Assembly: GCF_014218705.1 (NCBI RefSeq) | Contig: NZ_JABBJF010000012.1 | Span: 1 to 64,000, forward strand | From: Kluyvera sichuanensis | GTDB lineage: Bacteria; Pseudomonadota; Gammaproteobacteria; Enterobacterales; Enterobacteriaceae | Length of the DNA: 64,000 bases | Direction of reading: 5' to 3' | Program-made: the position numbers and the translations under genes | Notes under the pieces: generated by a model | The model's database searches: none | The model's input: the letters and a program-made list of their open reading frames with translations, nothing else | What the model was told of the DNA's origin: nothing | Shown here: piece after piece, positions 20,437 through 34,413 of the stretch | How positions within the stretch are numbered: the first letter of the stretch is position 1 | Layout of the letters: the number at the start of each line of letters is the position of its first letter

Positions 20437-20558
20437 CGTTGGGGTTATGCGGATTTTTCATGCAGGCGAGCCCCACAGAAACGGGGCTTATAAAGGCTAT
20501 ACTTTTGTCTGTTTTCTGGGCGATTTTGTCAGCCTTAGGGGGGATAACATTAAAACCA

Positions 20559-20587
20559 TCACAATTTTTTGTGACAGGCGCTACAAT
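20559..20587 (+). promoter_or_regulatory. pgi promoter region with dyad
   Basis: TCACAA-TTTT-TTGTGA (20559-20574) is a perfect 6-bp-arm dyad followed by a TACAAT -10 candidate (20582-20587), 40 bp before pgi. Confidence 0.4.
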
Positions 20588-20626
20588 CGAGGGCAGTTTG
20601 ATTCTTAAATCAGAAGGGTATTGCTA

Positions 20627-22276
<1,650 letters not shown>

Positions 22277-22290
22277 GGTTATATATTCTC

Positions 22291-22318
22291 AATGCCGGCG
22301 TAATGCCGGCATTTTTTT
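22291..22318 (+). terminator. pgi terminator
   Basis: ATGCCGGC-GTA-ATGCCGGCAT hairpin with a run of seven Ts. Confidence 0.9.
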
Positions 22319-22363
22319 GTCAGATAATTCCGTATATCTCTGTTTTCTGAATTATATTGATAT

Positions 22364-22377
22364 TGAGTATAATCCTA
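22364..22377 (+). promoter_or_regulatory. RcsAB-like box upstream of yjbE
   Basis: TGAGTATAATCCTA matches the RcsAB consensus TAAGAATATTCCTA at 11 of 14 positions. It lies in the AT-rich 22319-22612 gap before yjbEFGH, an operon controlled by the Rcs phosphorelay in E. coli. I see nothing else definite in that gap. Confidence 0.6.
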
Positions 22378-22612
22378 AATATCACCTATCCCAGGTGTGT
22401 GTTTCGGATTAACCGTATATTGCCATTTTTGTATCTTTAATTAACTGATTGTTATTTATTGATATTTTATTTTCTTATATTCCATCTTCATATTTTCCTA
22501 AAAAACCTTCTCCTATTTCCCATCACCGAATTCCGTTCATTTGGTTGTGTATACTCGATGACGCCTGAATATTTTCGGGTACATCTCCATTCATCTAATG
22601 AAGGGAATATGC

Positions 22613-22864
22613 ATGAAGAAAATCCTCTATGGCATTTTTGCCATATCGGCGTTTGCTGCGGCAAGCGCCAGCGCGGCACCTATTGAAACAGGTGAAGCGG
22701 CTGGTGCAGCAGCAACGTCCGTGTCGGCCGGGAGTTCAACCGCCACCAGCGCCAGCACCGTAGGTTCTGCGGTCGGTATGGCGCTGGCAGCGGCTGGCGG
22801 CGATGGTTCCAACACCGGGACCACCACCACGACCAGCACGACAACGACCACCCGTACCCAGTAG
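22613..22864 (+). CDS. yjbE: Exopolysaccharide-operon small secreted protein YjbE
   Basis: Small exported protein of 83 aa (E. coli YjbE 80 aa). A signal peptide of about 22 residues ends ASASAAP. The mature part is almost entirely Ala, Gly, Ser and Thr and finishes with a run of threonines and RTQ. The first gene of yjbEFGH, an operon linked to extracellular polysaccharide production; its own role is not known. ATG 22613 is chosen because AAGGGAA precedes it at proper spacing; an ATG five codons upstream is weaker. A UUCG-capped hairpin separates it from yjbF. Confidence 0.9.
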   Translation: MKKILYGIFAISAFAAASASAAPIETGEAAGAAATSVSAGSSTATSASTVGSAVGMALAAAGGDGSNTGTTTTTSTTTTTRTQ

Positions 22865-22883
22865 TAATCGGTACGTTAATCCT

Positions 22884-22903
22884 AACCACACTTCGGTGTG
22901 GTT
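22884..22903 (+). other. UUCG-loop hairpin between yjbE and yjbF
   Basis: AACCACAC-TTCG-GTGTGGTT forms a perfect 8-bp stem with the stable C(UUCG)G loop. Only a short T-rich tail follows, so partial termination or 3'-end protection of yjbE RNA is possible. Confidence 0.7.
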
Positions 22904-22925
22904 ATTTCGCCCCTGGAGAAGCGTC

Positions 22926-23564
22926 GTGAAGCGACTTGTTATTCCCCTAATTTGCCTGTTGCTTCAGGCGTGTTCACCCAGCACCAAGGGACTGGGGAAA
23001 TCGCTTTGGCAAAGCGTATCTGGTGAGTCGGGCGTGCAGCTCACCGATGACGAAATCCAGACCATGCCATACGCCAGCCAATATATGCAGCTTAACGGCG
23101 GCCCGCAGATCTTCGTGGTGCTGGCGTATTCCGAAGAAGGTCAGCAGAAATGGCTGACGCAGGACCGGGCGATGCTGGTCACTCAGCATGGACGGCTGGT
23201 GAAAACGCAGCTCGGGGGCGACAACCTGCTCACGGTGAATAACCTCGACAACGATCCCCTAGCCCGTCCGAACCAGATTACCGACGGCGCGCGCTGGACG
23301 CGGACGATGGGCTGGACCGAGCACCAGCAGGTGCGCTATGCCACCGCCACGTCCACCTTCCGCTGGGACGATAACGACACGCTGACGATGGTAGGCCAGA
23401 ACACCGCGGTACGCGTGCTGGAAGAGGAGGTCACCACCTCTGAAGCGAGCTGGCGCAACCGTTACTGGGTCGATAGCGAAGGTCAAATTCGCCAGTCGGA
23501 ACAGTACCTCGGCGCGGGGACGTTCCCGGTGAAAACCACGCTTATCAAGGCGGCGAAATCATGA
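22926..23564 (+). CDS. yjbF: Outer-membrane lipoprotein YjbF
   Basis: Lipoprotein of 212 aa, identical in length to E. coli YjbF and of the YjbF/GfcB family found in group 4 capsule-like operons. The signal peptide ends in the lipobox LLQAC, with Cys16 as lipidation site; residue +2 is Ser, consistent with outer-membrane sorting. GTG 22926 is chosen, 7 nt after GGAG; in-frame codons upstream run back into yjbE. Its TGA overlaps the yjbG ATG (ATGA), indicating translational coupling. Confidence 0.92.
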   Translation: MKRLVIPLICLLLQACSPSTKGLGKSLWQSVSGESGVQLTDDEIQTMPYASQYMQLNGGPQIFVVLAYSEEGQQKWLTQDRAMLVTQHGRLVKTQLGGDNLLTVNNLDNDPLARPNQITDGARWTRTMGWTEHQQVRYATATSTFRWDDNDTLTMVGQNTAVRVLEEEVTTSEASWRNRYWVDSEGQIRQSEQYLGAGTFPVKTTLIKAAKS

Positions 23565-24298
23565 AAAAACCGTTAATTATCGCCGCTATGCTCAGCGCTA
23601 TCTCCTTTGCCGCCCTGGCGGCAGGCACCGTTGAGGTTCATATGGCGGGCGTCGAAAAGCCGCTGACCTTAACCCACGCCGAACGACTAGCCGACCTGGT
23701 AGGGCAACCGAGGCTGGCGGGAAGCTGGTGGCCCGGCGCGGTAATCACCTCTCCGCTGGCAGCCGCTAAAGCCGGGCGTGAACATCAGGCGCTGTTGGCA
23801 GAACTTGCCGCGCTGGCGGTGGATGAGGGCGGCAGCGCGGCGGGGGCGATTAATGCTCTGCGCAACCAGTTGCAGGCTATCCCGGTGACCGGACGCTTAC
23901 TGGTGCCGTTGGACCCTGACACCGTGAGGGTTCACAACAAAAATAACCCGCCGCTCGAAGGCAATTACACCCTGTGGCTGGGGCGCGAGCCTTCCACCGT
24001 TACGCTGGTGGGGCTGGTGGATAAACCGGGAAAAATGCCCTTCACGCCGGGGCGCGACGCCGCCAGCTACCTCGATGATGTCAGCCTGCTCAGCGGCGCA
24101 GATCGCAGCTACGCCTGGGTGATTTACCCGGACGGGCGCACGCAAAAAGCGCCGGTGGCGTACTGGAATAAGCGGCACGTTGAACCGATGCCCGGCAGCA
24201 TTCTGTTTGTCGGCTTTGCTGACTCACTGTGGACGAATAAATATGAAGCGCTGAACGCTGAAATCCTTCGCTCCCTGTCGCAGCGGAGACCTGAATAA
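23561..24298 (+). CDS. yjbG: Periplasmic capsule-type protein YjbG (GfcC family)
   Basis: Exported protein of 245 aa, with a signal peptide ending near FAALAAG. The remainder resembles the YjbG/GfcC family of periplasmic proteins from exopolysaccharide and group 4 capsule loci, with [20 protein letters not shown] and [10 protein letters not shown] as the most SLBB-like segments (polysaccharide-export-protein type). It overlaps yjbF by 4 nt and yjbH by 1 nt (TAATG), so the three are translationally linked. Precise function is unknown. Confidence 0.92.
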   Translation: MKKPLIIAAMLSAISFAALAAGTVEVHMAGVEKPLTLTHAERLADLVGQPRLAGSWWPGAVITSPLAAAKAGREHQALLAELAALAVDEGGSAAGAINALRNQLQAIPVTGRLLVPLDPDTVRVHNKNNPPLEGNYTLWLGREPSTVTLVGLVDKPGKMPFTPGRDAASYLDDVSLLSGADRSYAWVIYPDGRTQKAPVAYWNKRHVEPMPGSILFVGFADSLWTNKYEALNAEILRSLSQRRPE

Positions 24299-26394
24299 TG
24301 AAAAAAGCCTGTCTTTACAGTCTACTGGCTCTATCGGTCAGTGCGGCGTGTCATGCGGAAACTTACCCCGCACCGATTGGCCCCTCGCAGTCAGATTTTG
24401 GCGGCGTTGGCCTGCTGCAAACCCCCACGGCGCGCATGGCGCGCGACGGCGAATTCAGCCTGAACTATCGCGATAACGATCAGTACCGCTATTACTCCGC
24501 CTCCGCCCAGCTTTTCCCGTGGCTGGAAACCACGCTGCGCTACACCGACGTGCGCACCAAAGACTACAGCAGCGTAGAGGCCTTCTCCGGCTCGCAAACT
24601 TATAAAGATAAAGCCTTCGACGTGAAGCTGCGTCTGTGGGAAGAGAGCTACTGGATGCCGCAGGTGGCGGTCGGGGCGCGCGATATCGGCGGTACCGGCC
24701 TGTTTGACTCAGAGTATATCGTTGCCAGCAAAGCCTGGGGGCCGTTCGACTTTACCCTCGGCTTAGGCTGGGGCTACCTCGGTACCAGCGGCAACGCGAC
24801 CAACCCGTTTTGCTCCTACAGTGACAAATACTGTTACCGCGATAATAGCTATCGCAAAGCGGGCTCGGTCGACGGCAGCCAGATGTTCCATGGCCCGGCA
24901 GCCTATTTTGGCGGTATTGAGTACCAGACGCCGTGGCAGCCGCTGCGCCTGAAGCTGGAGTATGAAGGTAACAACTACCAGCAGGACTTTGCTGGCAAGC
25001 TCGATCAGAAGAGCAAAATTAACGTTGGCGCCATTTATCGCGTTACCGACTGGGCCGACGTGAACCTGAGCTACGAGCGTGGCAATACGGTAATGTTCGG
25101 CTTTACCCTACGCACTAACTTTAACGATCTGCGTCCGTCCTATAACGACAACGCGCGCCCGACCTACCGACCTCAGCCGCAGGATCCAATCCTTCAGCAT
25201 TCGGTGGTGGCGAACCAACTCACCCAGCTTAAGTACAACGCCGGATTTGCGGCACCGAATATTCAGGTGCAGGGCGACACGCTGTACGTCACCGGTGAGC
25301 AGGTGAAGTACCGTGATTCGCGTGAAGGGATCGAACGTGCCAATCGGATCATTGCCAACGATCTTCCGGAAGGGATCCGCACGATCCGCATTACCGAAAC
25401 GCGGCTGAATCTGCCGGAAGTGACCACGGAAACCGATGTGGCGAGCCTGCAACGGCATCTTGCCGGGGAGCCGCTTGGCCAGGAGACGCCGCTGGAGCAA
25501 AAACGCATCGCGCCAATCGTGCCGGATAAAACCGAGCAGGGCTGGTATATCGACAAATCGCGCTTTGATTTCCATATCGACCCGGTGCTTAGCCAGTCTA
25601 TCGGCGGGGCGGAAAGCTTCTATATGTACCAGGTGGGCGTAATGGGCTCGGCGGACTGGTGGGTGACCGACCACCTGCTGACCAGCGGCAGCCTGTTTGC
25701 CAACGTGGCGAACAACTACGATAAATTTAACTACACCAACCCACCGAAGGACTCAACCCTGCCGCGCGTGCGTACGCATATCCGTGAATACGTGCAGAAC
25801 GATGTGTACGTGAATAACCTGCAGGCGAACTACTTCCAGTACCTGGGCAATGATTTCTACGGCCAGGTCTACGGTGGCTATCTGGAAACCATGTACGGCG
25901 GCGCGGGGGCGGAAGTGCTCTATCGCCCGGTGGACAGTAACTGGGCCTTTGGTCTGAACGCCAACTACGTGAAGCAGCGTGACTGGCGCAGCGCGCAGGA
26001 CATGATGAAGTTTACCGACTACAGCGTAAAAACCGGTCATCTCACCGCCTATTGGACGCCATCGTTCGCGCAGGATGTGCTGGTGAAAGCCAGCGTCGGG
26101 CAGTATCTGGCGGGAGATAAAGGCGGTACGCTGGATATCTCGAAACACTTCGACAGCGGCATTGTGGTGGGCGCATACGCCACCATTACCAACGTTTCGG
26201 CGGACGAGTATGGCGAAGGGGAGTTCACCAAAGGGGTTTACGTGAATATCCCGATGGATCTCTTCACCTCCGGCCCAACCCGCAGCCGTGCGGTGGTCGG
26301 CTGGACGCCGCTGACGCGCGACGGCGGTCAGATGCTGGGTCGCAAGTTCGAGCTGTATAACATGACCGGCGATAAGAGCCGGAACTTCAGATAA
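24298..26394 (+). CDS. yjbH: Outer-membrane beta-barrel protein YjbH (GfcD family)
   Basis: Large exported protein of 698 aa. The signal peptide is cleaved near SAACHA. The mature chain is rich in aromatic residues with alternating strands (e.g. [33 protein letters not shown]), typical of an outer-membrane barrel, and ends KSRNFR. The YjbH/GfcD family is thought to take part in export of the polysaccharide made with yjbEFG. Last gene of the operon. A REP unit and a second palindrome follow before the convergent acyltransferase. Confidence 0.92.
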   Translation: MKKACLYSLLALSVSAACHAETYPAPIGPSQSDFGGVGLLQTPTARMARDGEFSLNYRDNDQYRYYSASAQLFPWLETTLRYTDVRTKDYSSVEAFSGSQTYKDKAFDVKLRLWEESYWMPQVAVGARDIGGTGLFDSEYIVASKAWGPFDFTLGLGWGYLGTSGNATNPFCSYSDKYCYRDNSYRKAGSVDGSQMFHGPAAYFGGIEYQTPWQPLRLKLEYEGNNYQQDFAGKLDQKSKINVGAIYRVTDWADVNLSYERGNTVMFGFTLRTNFNDLRPSYNDNARPTYRPQPQDPILQHSVVANQLTQLKYNAGFAAPNIQVQGDTLYVTGEQVKYRDSREGIERANRIIANDLPEGIRTIRITETRLNLPEVTTETDVASLQRHLAGEPLGQETPLEQKRIAPIVPDKTEQGWYIDKSRFDFHIDPVLSQSIGGAESFYMYQVGVMGSADWWVTDHLLTSGSLFANVANNYDKFNYTNPPKDSTLPRVRTHIREYVQNDVYVNNLQANYFQYLGNDFYGQVYGGYLETMYGGAGAEVLYRPVDSNWAFGLNANYVKQRDWRSAQDMMKFTDYSVKTGHLTAYWTPSFAQDVLVKASVGQYLAGDKGGTLDISKHFDSGIVVGAYATITNVSADEYGEGEFTKGVYVNIPMDLFTSGPTRSRAVVGWTPLTRDGGQMLGRKFELYNMTGDKSRNFR

Positions 26395-26403
26395 TGCTTA
26401 TCC

Positions 26404-26434
26404 CGTAGCCCGGCCAAGCGAAGCGCCGCCGGGG
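26404..26434. repeat. REP unit after yjbH
   Basis: GTAGCCCGGCCAAGCGAAGC followed by GCCGCCGGGG, single unit. Confidence 0.8.
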
Positions 26435-26470
26435 ATTTTTCGGCTCTGTGCCCATAGCCCCTCACCCCAA

Positions 26471-26493
26471 CCCTCTCCCCAAAGGGGAGAGGG
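26471..26493. repeat. CCCTCTCC palindrome
   Basis: CCCTCTCCCC-AAA-GGGGAGAGGG is a perfect 10-bp inverted repeat, preceded by CCCCTCACCCCAA. It differs from REP and resembles the hairpin between malE and malF at 30253. Confidence 0.75.
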
Positions 26494-26513
26494 AGCCGTA
26501 GGTGCCACCGTCG

Positions 26514-26969
26514 TTACAGCAGCCGCAACAACCGCGCCGGATTCCCGGCGTACACCCCTTTTTCTTCAATGGAGCGGGTCACCACGCTGCCCGCGCCAAT
26601 CACCACGCCATCGCAAATCGACACCGCAAGGATGGTCGCACCGCTGCCGATAGAAACGTTGTTGCCAATCGTAATCCGCCCCCAGCTTTCGCGGTCGGCG
26701 TTGGGCTTGCCCTCGCGGAACATATCGTTGGCAAACATCACCCCATGGCCGATAAAGCAGTCGCGTCCGACGGTGACGTACTCGCAGATAAAGGTGTGCG
26801 ACTGGATTTTGCTGTTGTCGCCAATCCGCGTATTACCCTGAATCTCGACAAACGGGCCGATAAAAACGTTATCGCCAAGCGTGCAATCATAGAGGTTGGC
26901 GGGTTCGTAGATAACCACGTTTTCCCCACAGGTAACGTTGCGTGTATCGACCTGGCGAATGCTTTGCAT
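26514..26969 (-). CDS. Hexapeptide-repeat acyltransferase (WbbJ-like)
   Basis: Protein of 151 aa, almost entirely left-handed beta-helix repeats: hexapeptides such as LGDNVF-IGPFVE-IQGNTR-IGDNSK run through the chain, with GRDCFIGHGVMFAND and the ITIGNNVSIGSGATIL / VVIGAGSVVTRSI-AGNPARLL ending common to sugar O/N-acetyltransferases. Cytosolic, probably acetyl-CoA dependent. Start MQSIRQVD is chosen (AGGAG 10 nt upstream). It is convergent with yjbEFGH, so a role in modifying the exopolysaccharide or a nucleotide sugar is possible but is only inferred from position. Confidence 0.85.
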   Translation of the reverse strand: MQSIRQVDTRNVTCGENVVIYEPANLYDCTLGDNVFIGPFVEIQGNTRIGDNSKIQSHTFICEYVTVGRDCFIGHGVMFANDMFREGKPNADRESWGRITIGNNVSIGSGATILAVSICDGVVIGAGSVVTRSIEEKGVYAGNPARLLRLL

Positions 26970-27200
26970 GTACCGTCTACTCCTGATGATAAACAGATGT
27001 TGATTGTGCCAGCAGGCCACGCGCAGAGGTAAGGGATAAGGGGATAAAGTGTGCGGTGAGGCAGAGTTTAAGGTTCTCCCGTGAGGGCTGGCCATGAATA
27101 CGCAGACGGTTTATGGGGCTTCAGGATGGATAAAAAAGTAGATCCAGATCACATTTCTGCGCTATACAAAGATCTCGGCCTAGAAAAAGAGGAGCTAGCC

Positions 27201-27611
27201 ATGACGTCACTCTCTCGTCCCCGCGTTGAGTTTATCTCCACCATTCTGCAGACCGTGCTGAACCTGGGCCTGCTCAGCCTTGGCTTGATCCTGGTCGTGT
27301 TCCTCGGCAAAGAGACATTACACCTGGCGGACGTGCTGTTCGCTCCTGAGAGCACCAGCAAGTACGAGCTGGTGGAAGGGCTGGTGGTCTATTTCCTCTA
27401 TTTTGAATTTATCGCCTTGATTGTGAAGTACTTCCAGTCTGGCTTTCACTTCCCGCTGCGCTACTTTGTCTATATCGGTATTACCGCGATTGTGCGGCTG
27501 ATTATCGTCGACCATAAATCACCGCTGGACGTGCTGATTTACTCCGCCGCCATTCTGCTGCTGGTGATTACGCTGTGGCTGTGCAATTCGAAGCGGCTGA
27601 AACGAGAATAA
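27201..27611 (+). CDS. psiE: Phosphate-starvation-inducible protein PsiE
   Basis: Inner-membrane protein of 136 aa with four hydrophobic helices, nearly identical to E. coli PsiE (PHOSPHATE-starvation-inducible, also CRP-affected in E. coli). The central block [20 protein letters not shown] and the ending CNSKRLKRE are conserved. Biochemical role unknown. ATG 27201 is chosen by homology and by AGAGGAG upstream; an ATG 25 codons earlier in frame (27126) also has a plausible ribosome-binding site. A REP unit and the malG terminator follow; xylE, which follows psiE in E. coli, is absent. Confidence 0.93.
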   Translation: MTSLSRPRVEFISTILQTVLNLGLLSLGLILVVFLGKETLHLADVLFAPESTSKYELVEGLVVYFLYFEFIALIVKYFQSGFHFPLRYFVYIGITAIVRLIIVDHKSPLDVLIYSAAILLLVITLWLCNSKRLKRE

Positions 27612-27624
27612 AGCCCGCACATTT

Positions 27625-27653
27625 GTAGCCCGGTCAAGCGAAGCGCCGCCGGG
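27625..27653. repeat. REP unit after psiE
   Basis: GTAGCCCGGTCAAGCGAAGC followed by GCCGCCGGG. Confidence 0.75.
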
Positions 27654-27682
27654 AACGACTCGGAGCCTACCGATACCTGCGA

Positions 27683-27709
27683 CAAAAAAAGGCGCTCCAT
27701 AGGAGCGCC
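27683..27709 (-). terminator. malG terminator
   Basis: On the minus strand GGCGCTCC-TAT-GGAGCGCC is followed by seven Ts, about 63 nt beyond the malG stop. Confidence 0.9.
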
Positions 27710-27772
27710 AAACAGTCACAAGTTAGGGTACGTTCAAGTTGAGGATAATAGCAGTGGCATTGCTGATGAAAA

Positions 27773-28663
27773 TTAGCCCTTCACGCCCCCGGCCGTCAGG
27801 CCATTCACCAGCCAGCGCTGTGCCAGCAGGAAGACCACGGTAATCGGGATAGCGGAAAGTACGGCCGCTGCGGCAAAGTCACCCCACAGGTAGTTTTGCG
27901 GGTTGAGGTATTGCTGCATACCAACGGCCAGGGTGTAGCTGTTCACATCACGCAGTAGCAGTGATGCAACCGGAACTTCGGTGATCGCGGCGATAAACGA
28001 CAGGATAAACACCACCGCCAGAATCGGTACCGACAGCGGCAGCAGAACCAGACGGAACGCCTGCCATGGGGTAGCGCCATCCAGCGCCGCCGCTTCTTCC
28101 AGAGAACCATCAATCGTTTCGAAGTAGCCTTTAATCGTCCAGACGTGCAGCGCGATACCGCCGAGGTAGGCGAAGATCACGCCGCCGTGGGTGTTCAGAC
28201 CGATAAACGGAATGTACTGGCCCAGACGGTCAAACAACGCGTACAGGGCAACCAGCGACAGCACCGCCGGGAACATCTGGAAAATCAGCATCCCTTTCAG
28301 CAGCGTAGCTTTGCCCGGGAAGCGCATGCGGGCAAAAGCGTAGGCGCAGGTGGTGGAGAGCGTCACGATGCCAATCGCAGTGATACCGGCGATTTTCACC
28401 GAGTTCCACAGCCACAACAGGACCGGGAACGGCGGCGGCGTTACGCGCCCATCGGCGTGCTCAACGCTGAAGCCCAGCGCCAGCTTCCAGTGCTCCCAGG
28501 AGATGTTCTCCGGGATCAGGCTGCCGGTGGCGAAGTTACCTTCGCGCAGTGAAATCGCGATAACCATCAGCAGCGGGAACATAATCGCCGCAATGAAAAT
28601 CAGCAGCAGAAGGTGCGTGGTAAAGAGACGCAGTTTCTGAGATTTGGGTTGTACCATAGCCAT
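27773..28663 (-). CDS. malG: Maltose ABC transporter permease MalG
   Basis: Inner-membrane permease of 296 aa, the E. coli length, forming MalFGK2 with MalF and MalK. Six hydrophobic helices; the cytoplasmic EAA loop that contacts MalK reads [22 protein letters not shown] (about 190-211). MAMVQPKS is chosen as start; seven upstream codons in frame overlap the malF end region. It begins 13 nt after malF and ends the malEFG operon. Confidence 0.98.
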   Translation of the reverse strand: MAMVQPKSQKLRLFTTHLLLLIFIAAIMFPLLMVIAISLREGNFATGSLIPENISWEHWKLALGFSVEHADGRVTPPPFPVLLWLWNSVKIAGITAIGIVTLSTTCAYAFARMRFPGKATLLKGMLIFQMFPAVLSLVALYALFDRLGQYIPFIGLNTHGGVIFAYLGGIALHVWTIKGYFETIDGSLEEAAALDGATPWQAFRLVLLPLSVPILAVVFILSFIAAITEVPVASLLLRDVNSYTLAVGMQQYLNPQNYLWGDFAAAAVLSAIPITVVFLLAQRWLVNGLTAGGVKG

Positions 28664-28676
28664 GTTCGAGTCTCCC

Positions 28677-30221
28677 TTAATCAAACTTCATGCGCGTGGC
28701 TTTCAGGTTCACTATCGCAAGCGCACCGACCAGCAGGAAGATAAGCGTCGCAATCGCTGCCGCCAGGCCGAAGTCCTGGCCGCCGCCGCCTTCAAAGGCG
28801 ATACGGTAGGTATAGCTCACCAGCAGATCGGTATAGCCGGCCGGCGTGGTGGTGCCGAGACGGTCCGGGCCGCCGTTGGTCAACAACTGAATCAGCACGA
28901 AGTTGTTAAAGTTAAAGGCGAAGCTGGCGATCATCAGCGGCGTCAGCGGCTTAATCAGCAGCGGTAACGTAATCTTGAAGAAGTTCTGGAACGGGCCCGC
29001 GCCATCCATTGCCGAGGCTTCATACAGGTCGTCCGGAATTGCCTTCAGCAGGCCCATGCACAGGATCATCATGTACGGGTAGCCGAGCCAGGTGTTGACG
29101 ATAACAATCATCGAACGCGCGGTGGTCGGGTCGCTGAACCAGGCCGGTTTGATACCGAACAGTGCGCTCAGCATCATGTTGATTTCACCAAAGCTCTGGT
29201 TGAACAGCCCTTTGAAAATCAGAATCGAGATAAACGACGGTACGGCGTACGGCAGAATCAACAGCACGCGGTAGATGGCTTTGCCCTTCAGTGATTCCCA
29301 CTGTACGAGGCAGGCCAGCACCATACCGACGGCGACGGTCAGAATGACGGTCAGCACCGAGAAGACCACCGTCCAGACGAAGATAGCGAAGAACGGCTTC
29401 TGGATGCCTTCGTCGGTGAAGACGCGGGTGAAGTTGTCCCAGCCGATACCGACGGTGTAGCCAGGGCTCAGCTTCTCATCGCCCCAGGAACCGTCGGCGT
29501 TCACCGTCTGGTAGAAACCGACGTCGTTGTTAGGACGGTATTTTACGCCGCTCTGGTTGTTGGTCAGCAGGCCGTCATCGGCCAGGGTGTAGAGTGGCTG
29601 GGTGCCAGAGAACTGGCGCAGCGAGCTCATGGTGACTTTGCTTTCATCCGGCAGCACGGCGGTCAGTTGGTTCAGCGCCTGACGGTTTTGGGTGATCACG
29701 CGTAGCTGCGCGCGCTCGCTGGTCGGCAGCGCTTCAGTCTCTTTCAACTGCAGCTTCTGCTCGCCGCCAATCTTAAAGCTGTCGGAGAGGTAATTTTTGC
29801 CGCTCTCGCCGTCGGTGAGGGCCAGTTGCCACTCATCACCCGCCGGGAACAGGCTGAAGTTGTAGGTTTTGCCCGCCTGATAAGAACGGTCCATCAGCAC
29901 CTGCTGGGCGCGTTCAAAGGTGAGCTGGTTGGTGCTGCTGTAGTTGGTAAAGGCGATGGCGATGGTGCAAATCAGTGGGAACAGGACGAACAGCCCCATC
30001 CCGGCCATACCAGGGTAAACGTAGCGCCAGGCGTAGGTTTTACGGTTGGCGAAAATATACAGGCCCGCTGAGCTTAAGATCAGCGTCATGATGGCGAACA
30101 GGTACTCCCCTTGTGCGTACATTAAAACTACAAGGTAACCCACCAGCAAGCCCAGCAGACCAATCACTGACCATTTCAGCGTGTCGCTTTGCCACCAATG
30201 TTTCTTTTTAATGACATCCAT
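28677..30221 (-). CDS. malF: Maltose ABC transporter permease MalF
   Basis: Permease of 514 aa, as in E. coli. Three N-terminal helices are followed by the large periplasmic P2 domain (about residues 95-275) that docks the maltose-binding protein, then the transport helices and the EAA loop [23 protein letters not shown] (about 400). Second gene of malEFG, 63 nt after malE; that gap holds a palindromic hairpin. Confidence 0.98.
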   Translation of the reverse strand: MDVIKKKHWWQSDTLKWSVIGLLGLLVGYLVVLMYAQGEYLFAIMTLILSSAGLYIFANRKTYAWRYVYPGMAGMGLFVLFPLICTIAIAFTNYSSTNQLTFERAQQVLMDRSYQAGKTYNFSLFPAGDEWQLALTDGESGKNYLSDSFKIGGEQKLQLKETEALPTSERAQLRVITQNRQALNQLTAVLPDESKVTMSSLRQFSGTQPLYTLADDGLLTNNQSGVKYRPNNDVGFYQTVNADGSWGDEKLSPGYTVGIGWDNFTRVFTDEGIQKPFFAIFVWTVVFSVLTVILTVAVGMVLACLVQWESLKGKAIYRVLLILPYAVPSFISILIFKGLFNQSFGEINMMLSALFGIKPAWFSDPTTARSMIVIVNTWLGYPYMMILCMGLLKAIPDDLYEASAMDGAGPFQNFFKITLPLLIKPLTPLMIASFAFNFNNFVLIQLLTNGGPDRLGTTTPAGYTDLLVSYTYRIAFEGGGGQDFGLAAAIATLIFLLVGALAIVNLKATRMKFD

Positions 30222-30252
30222 GGGGATCTTCCTCTACAGCGTTTGAGCTTTT

Positions 30253-30275
30253 CCCCTCTCCCTGAGGGAGAGGGG
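30253..30275. repeat. Palindromic hairpin in the malE-malF gap
   Basis: CCCCTCTCCCT-G-AGGGAGAGGGG is a perfect inverted repeat with 11-bp arms. E. coli has two REP units at this position that stabilise malE mRNA; this is a different sequence at the same place. Confidence 0.85.
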
Positions 30276-30284
30276 ATAAAAACA

Positions 30285-31523
<1,239 letters not shown>

Positions 31524-31563
31524 TTAACGTCGATGAGTTTCCTTTTTTAGCAACCCCTTTCCA

Positions 31564-31569
31564 TCCTCC
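31564..31569 (-). promoter_or_regulatory. MalT box, malE side
   Basis: GGAGGA (minus strand, in CCAGGAGGATGG) is a MalT core about 90 bp upstream of malE, as in the E. coli malEp/malKp region. Confidence 0.6.
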
Positions 31570-31596
31570 TGGAGTCTACGCCCTAGGGGTCTGTAG

Positions 31597-31614
31597 TGTG
31601 ATCTCCGTAACATA
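31597..31614. promoter_or_regulatory. CRP site, malE-malK region
   Basis: TGTGATCTCCGTAACATA has a perfect left half-site and a degenerate right half, close to the CRP site of the E. coli malE-malK region. The whole 31476-31846 gap is this divergent control region. Confidence 0.6.
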
Positions 31615-31722
31615 AATCCCCGTTATGCGTCTTGGCGCACAAAAAAAAGCGCCGTTTTTTGCAGGCCCCATCACGATTTTCGTTTTGATGAGATGTCATC
31701 GGGGGCAGAGCGCCCCTTCTCA

Positions 31723-31765
31723 TCCTCCCGTCTCCTCCCCCATAAAAAACCGGGGGGGTGGAGGA
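31723..31765. promoter_or_regulatory. MalT box cluster, malK side
   Basis: Two TCCTCC cores (31723-31728, 31733-31738; GGAGGA on the minus strand) and one GGAGGA (31760-31765, plus strand) lie 82-124 bp before malK, the arrangement of a cooperative MalT array. Confidence 0.6.
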
Positions 31766-31846
31766 TTCACCGAATGGATGTGTACGGCATAGTCAGCCCA
31801 TCTTGAATGTTTCTGTTGGTGACAAGTTGTAACGAGGGAGAAGGGC

Positions 31847-32956
31847 ATGGCGAACGTACAGCTACGCAATGTAACGAAAGCCTGGGGCGACGTGGTGGTA
31901 TCAAAAGATATCAACCTCGACATCCAGGAAGGGGAGTTCGTGGTGTTTGTCGGGCCATCCGGCTGCGGTAAATCGACGTTGCTGCGTATGATCGCGGGCC
32001 TCGAAACCATCACCAGCGGTGATTTGTTCATCGGCGAAACCCGCATGAACGATATCCCACCAGCCGAACGCGGCGTGGGCATGGTGTTCCAGTCCTACGC
32101 GCTGTATCCCCATCTGTCCGTTGCCGAAAACATGTCCTTTGGCCTGAAGCTGGCCGGTGCCAAAAAAGAGATTATCAACCAGCGCGTGACCCAGGTCGCT
32201 GAAGTGCTGCAGTTAGCCCATCTTCTGGAGCGTAAACCGAAAGCGCTCTCCGGCGGTCAGCGCCAGCGTGTGGCGATTGGTCGTACGCTGGTGGCCGAGC
32301 CGCGCGTCTTCCTGCTGGATGAACCCCTTTCTAACCTGGACGCCGCGCTGCGCGTTCAGATGCGTATTGAAATCTCCCGTCTGCACAAACGGTTAGGCCG
32401 CACGATGATTTACGTCACCCACGATCAGGTTGAAGCGATGACGCTGGCCGACAAAATCGTGGTGCTGGACGCCGGTCGCGTCGCGCAGGTCGGGAAACCG
32501 CTGGAACTGTATCACTACCCGGCAGACCGCTTCGTTGCAGGCTTCATTGGCTCGCCGAAGATGAACTTCCTGCCGGTCAAAGTCACCGCGACCGCCATCG
32601 ACCAGGTGCAGGTCGAGCTGCCGAACCGTCAGCAGATCTGGCTCCCGGTGGAGAGTAACAACGTTCAGGTTGGCGCCAACATGTCATTGGGCATTCGCCC
32701 GGAACACCTGCTGCCGAGCCACATCGCCGATGTGACGCTGGAAGGGGTGGTCAACGTTGTCGAGCAGCTTGGTCACGAAACGCAAATTCATATCCAGATC
32801 CCTGCCATCCGTCAAAACCTGGTCTATCGCCAGAACGACGTGGTGTTGGTTGAAGAGGGAGCCACATTCGCTATCGGTTTGCCGCCAGAGCGCTGTCATC
32901 TGTTCCGTGAGGATGGCACCGCATGTCGTCGGCTGCACAAAGAGCCAGGCGTTTAA
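31847..32956 (+). CDS. malK: Maltose ABC transporter ATPase MalK
   Basis: Cytoplasmic ATPase of 369 aa (E. coli 371; two residues are missing in the QVELPNRQQ segment of the regulatory domain). Walker A GPSGCGKS is at 36-43, the Q-loop [11 protein letters not shown] near 82, signature LSGGQ near 135 and Walker [13 protein letters not shown] near 154. The C-terminal domain (about 235 on) binds MalT and IIA-Glc in E. coli, coupling transport to regulation. It heads malK-lamB-malM. Confidence 0.98.
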   Translation: MANVQLRNVTKAWGDVVVSKDINLDIQEGEFVVFVGPSGCGKSTLLRMIAGLETITSGDLFIGETRMNDIPPAERGVGMVFQSYALYPHLSVAENMSFGLKLAGAKKEIINQRVTQVAEVLQLAHLLERKPKALSGGQRQRVAIGRTLVAEPRVFLLDEPLSNLDAALRVQMRIEISRLHKRLGRTMIYVTHDQVEAMTLADKIVVLDAGRVAQVGKPLELYHYPADRFVAGFIGSPKMNFLPVKVTATAIDQVQVELPNRQQIWLPVESNNVQVGANMSLGIRPEHLLPSHIADVTLEGVVNVVEQLGHETQIHIQIPAIRQNLVYRQNDVVLVEEGATFAIGLPPERCHLFREDGTACRRLHKEPGV

Positions 32957-32985
32957 CGAAGTCCCATAAAACAAAACAAGCATGA

Positions 32986-34383
<1,398 letters not shown>

Positions 34384-34413
34384 TTCAGCACTAACCTGAA
34401 GCAATAAACTGAC

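Noticed and set aside
22803-22925. N-terminal extension of yjbF overlapping yjbE
   Set aside because: The open frame continues upstream but lacks a ribosome-binding site and would bury the lipoprotein signal; GTG 22926 gives a proper lipobox and the E. coli length.
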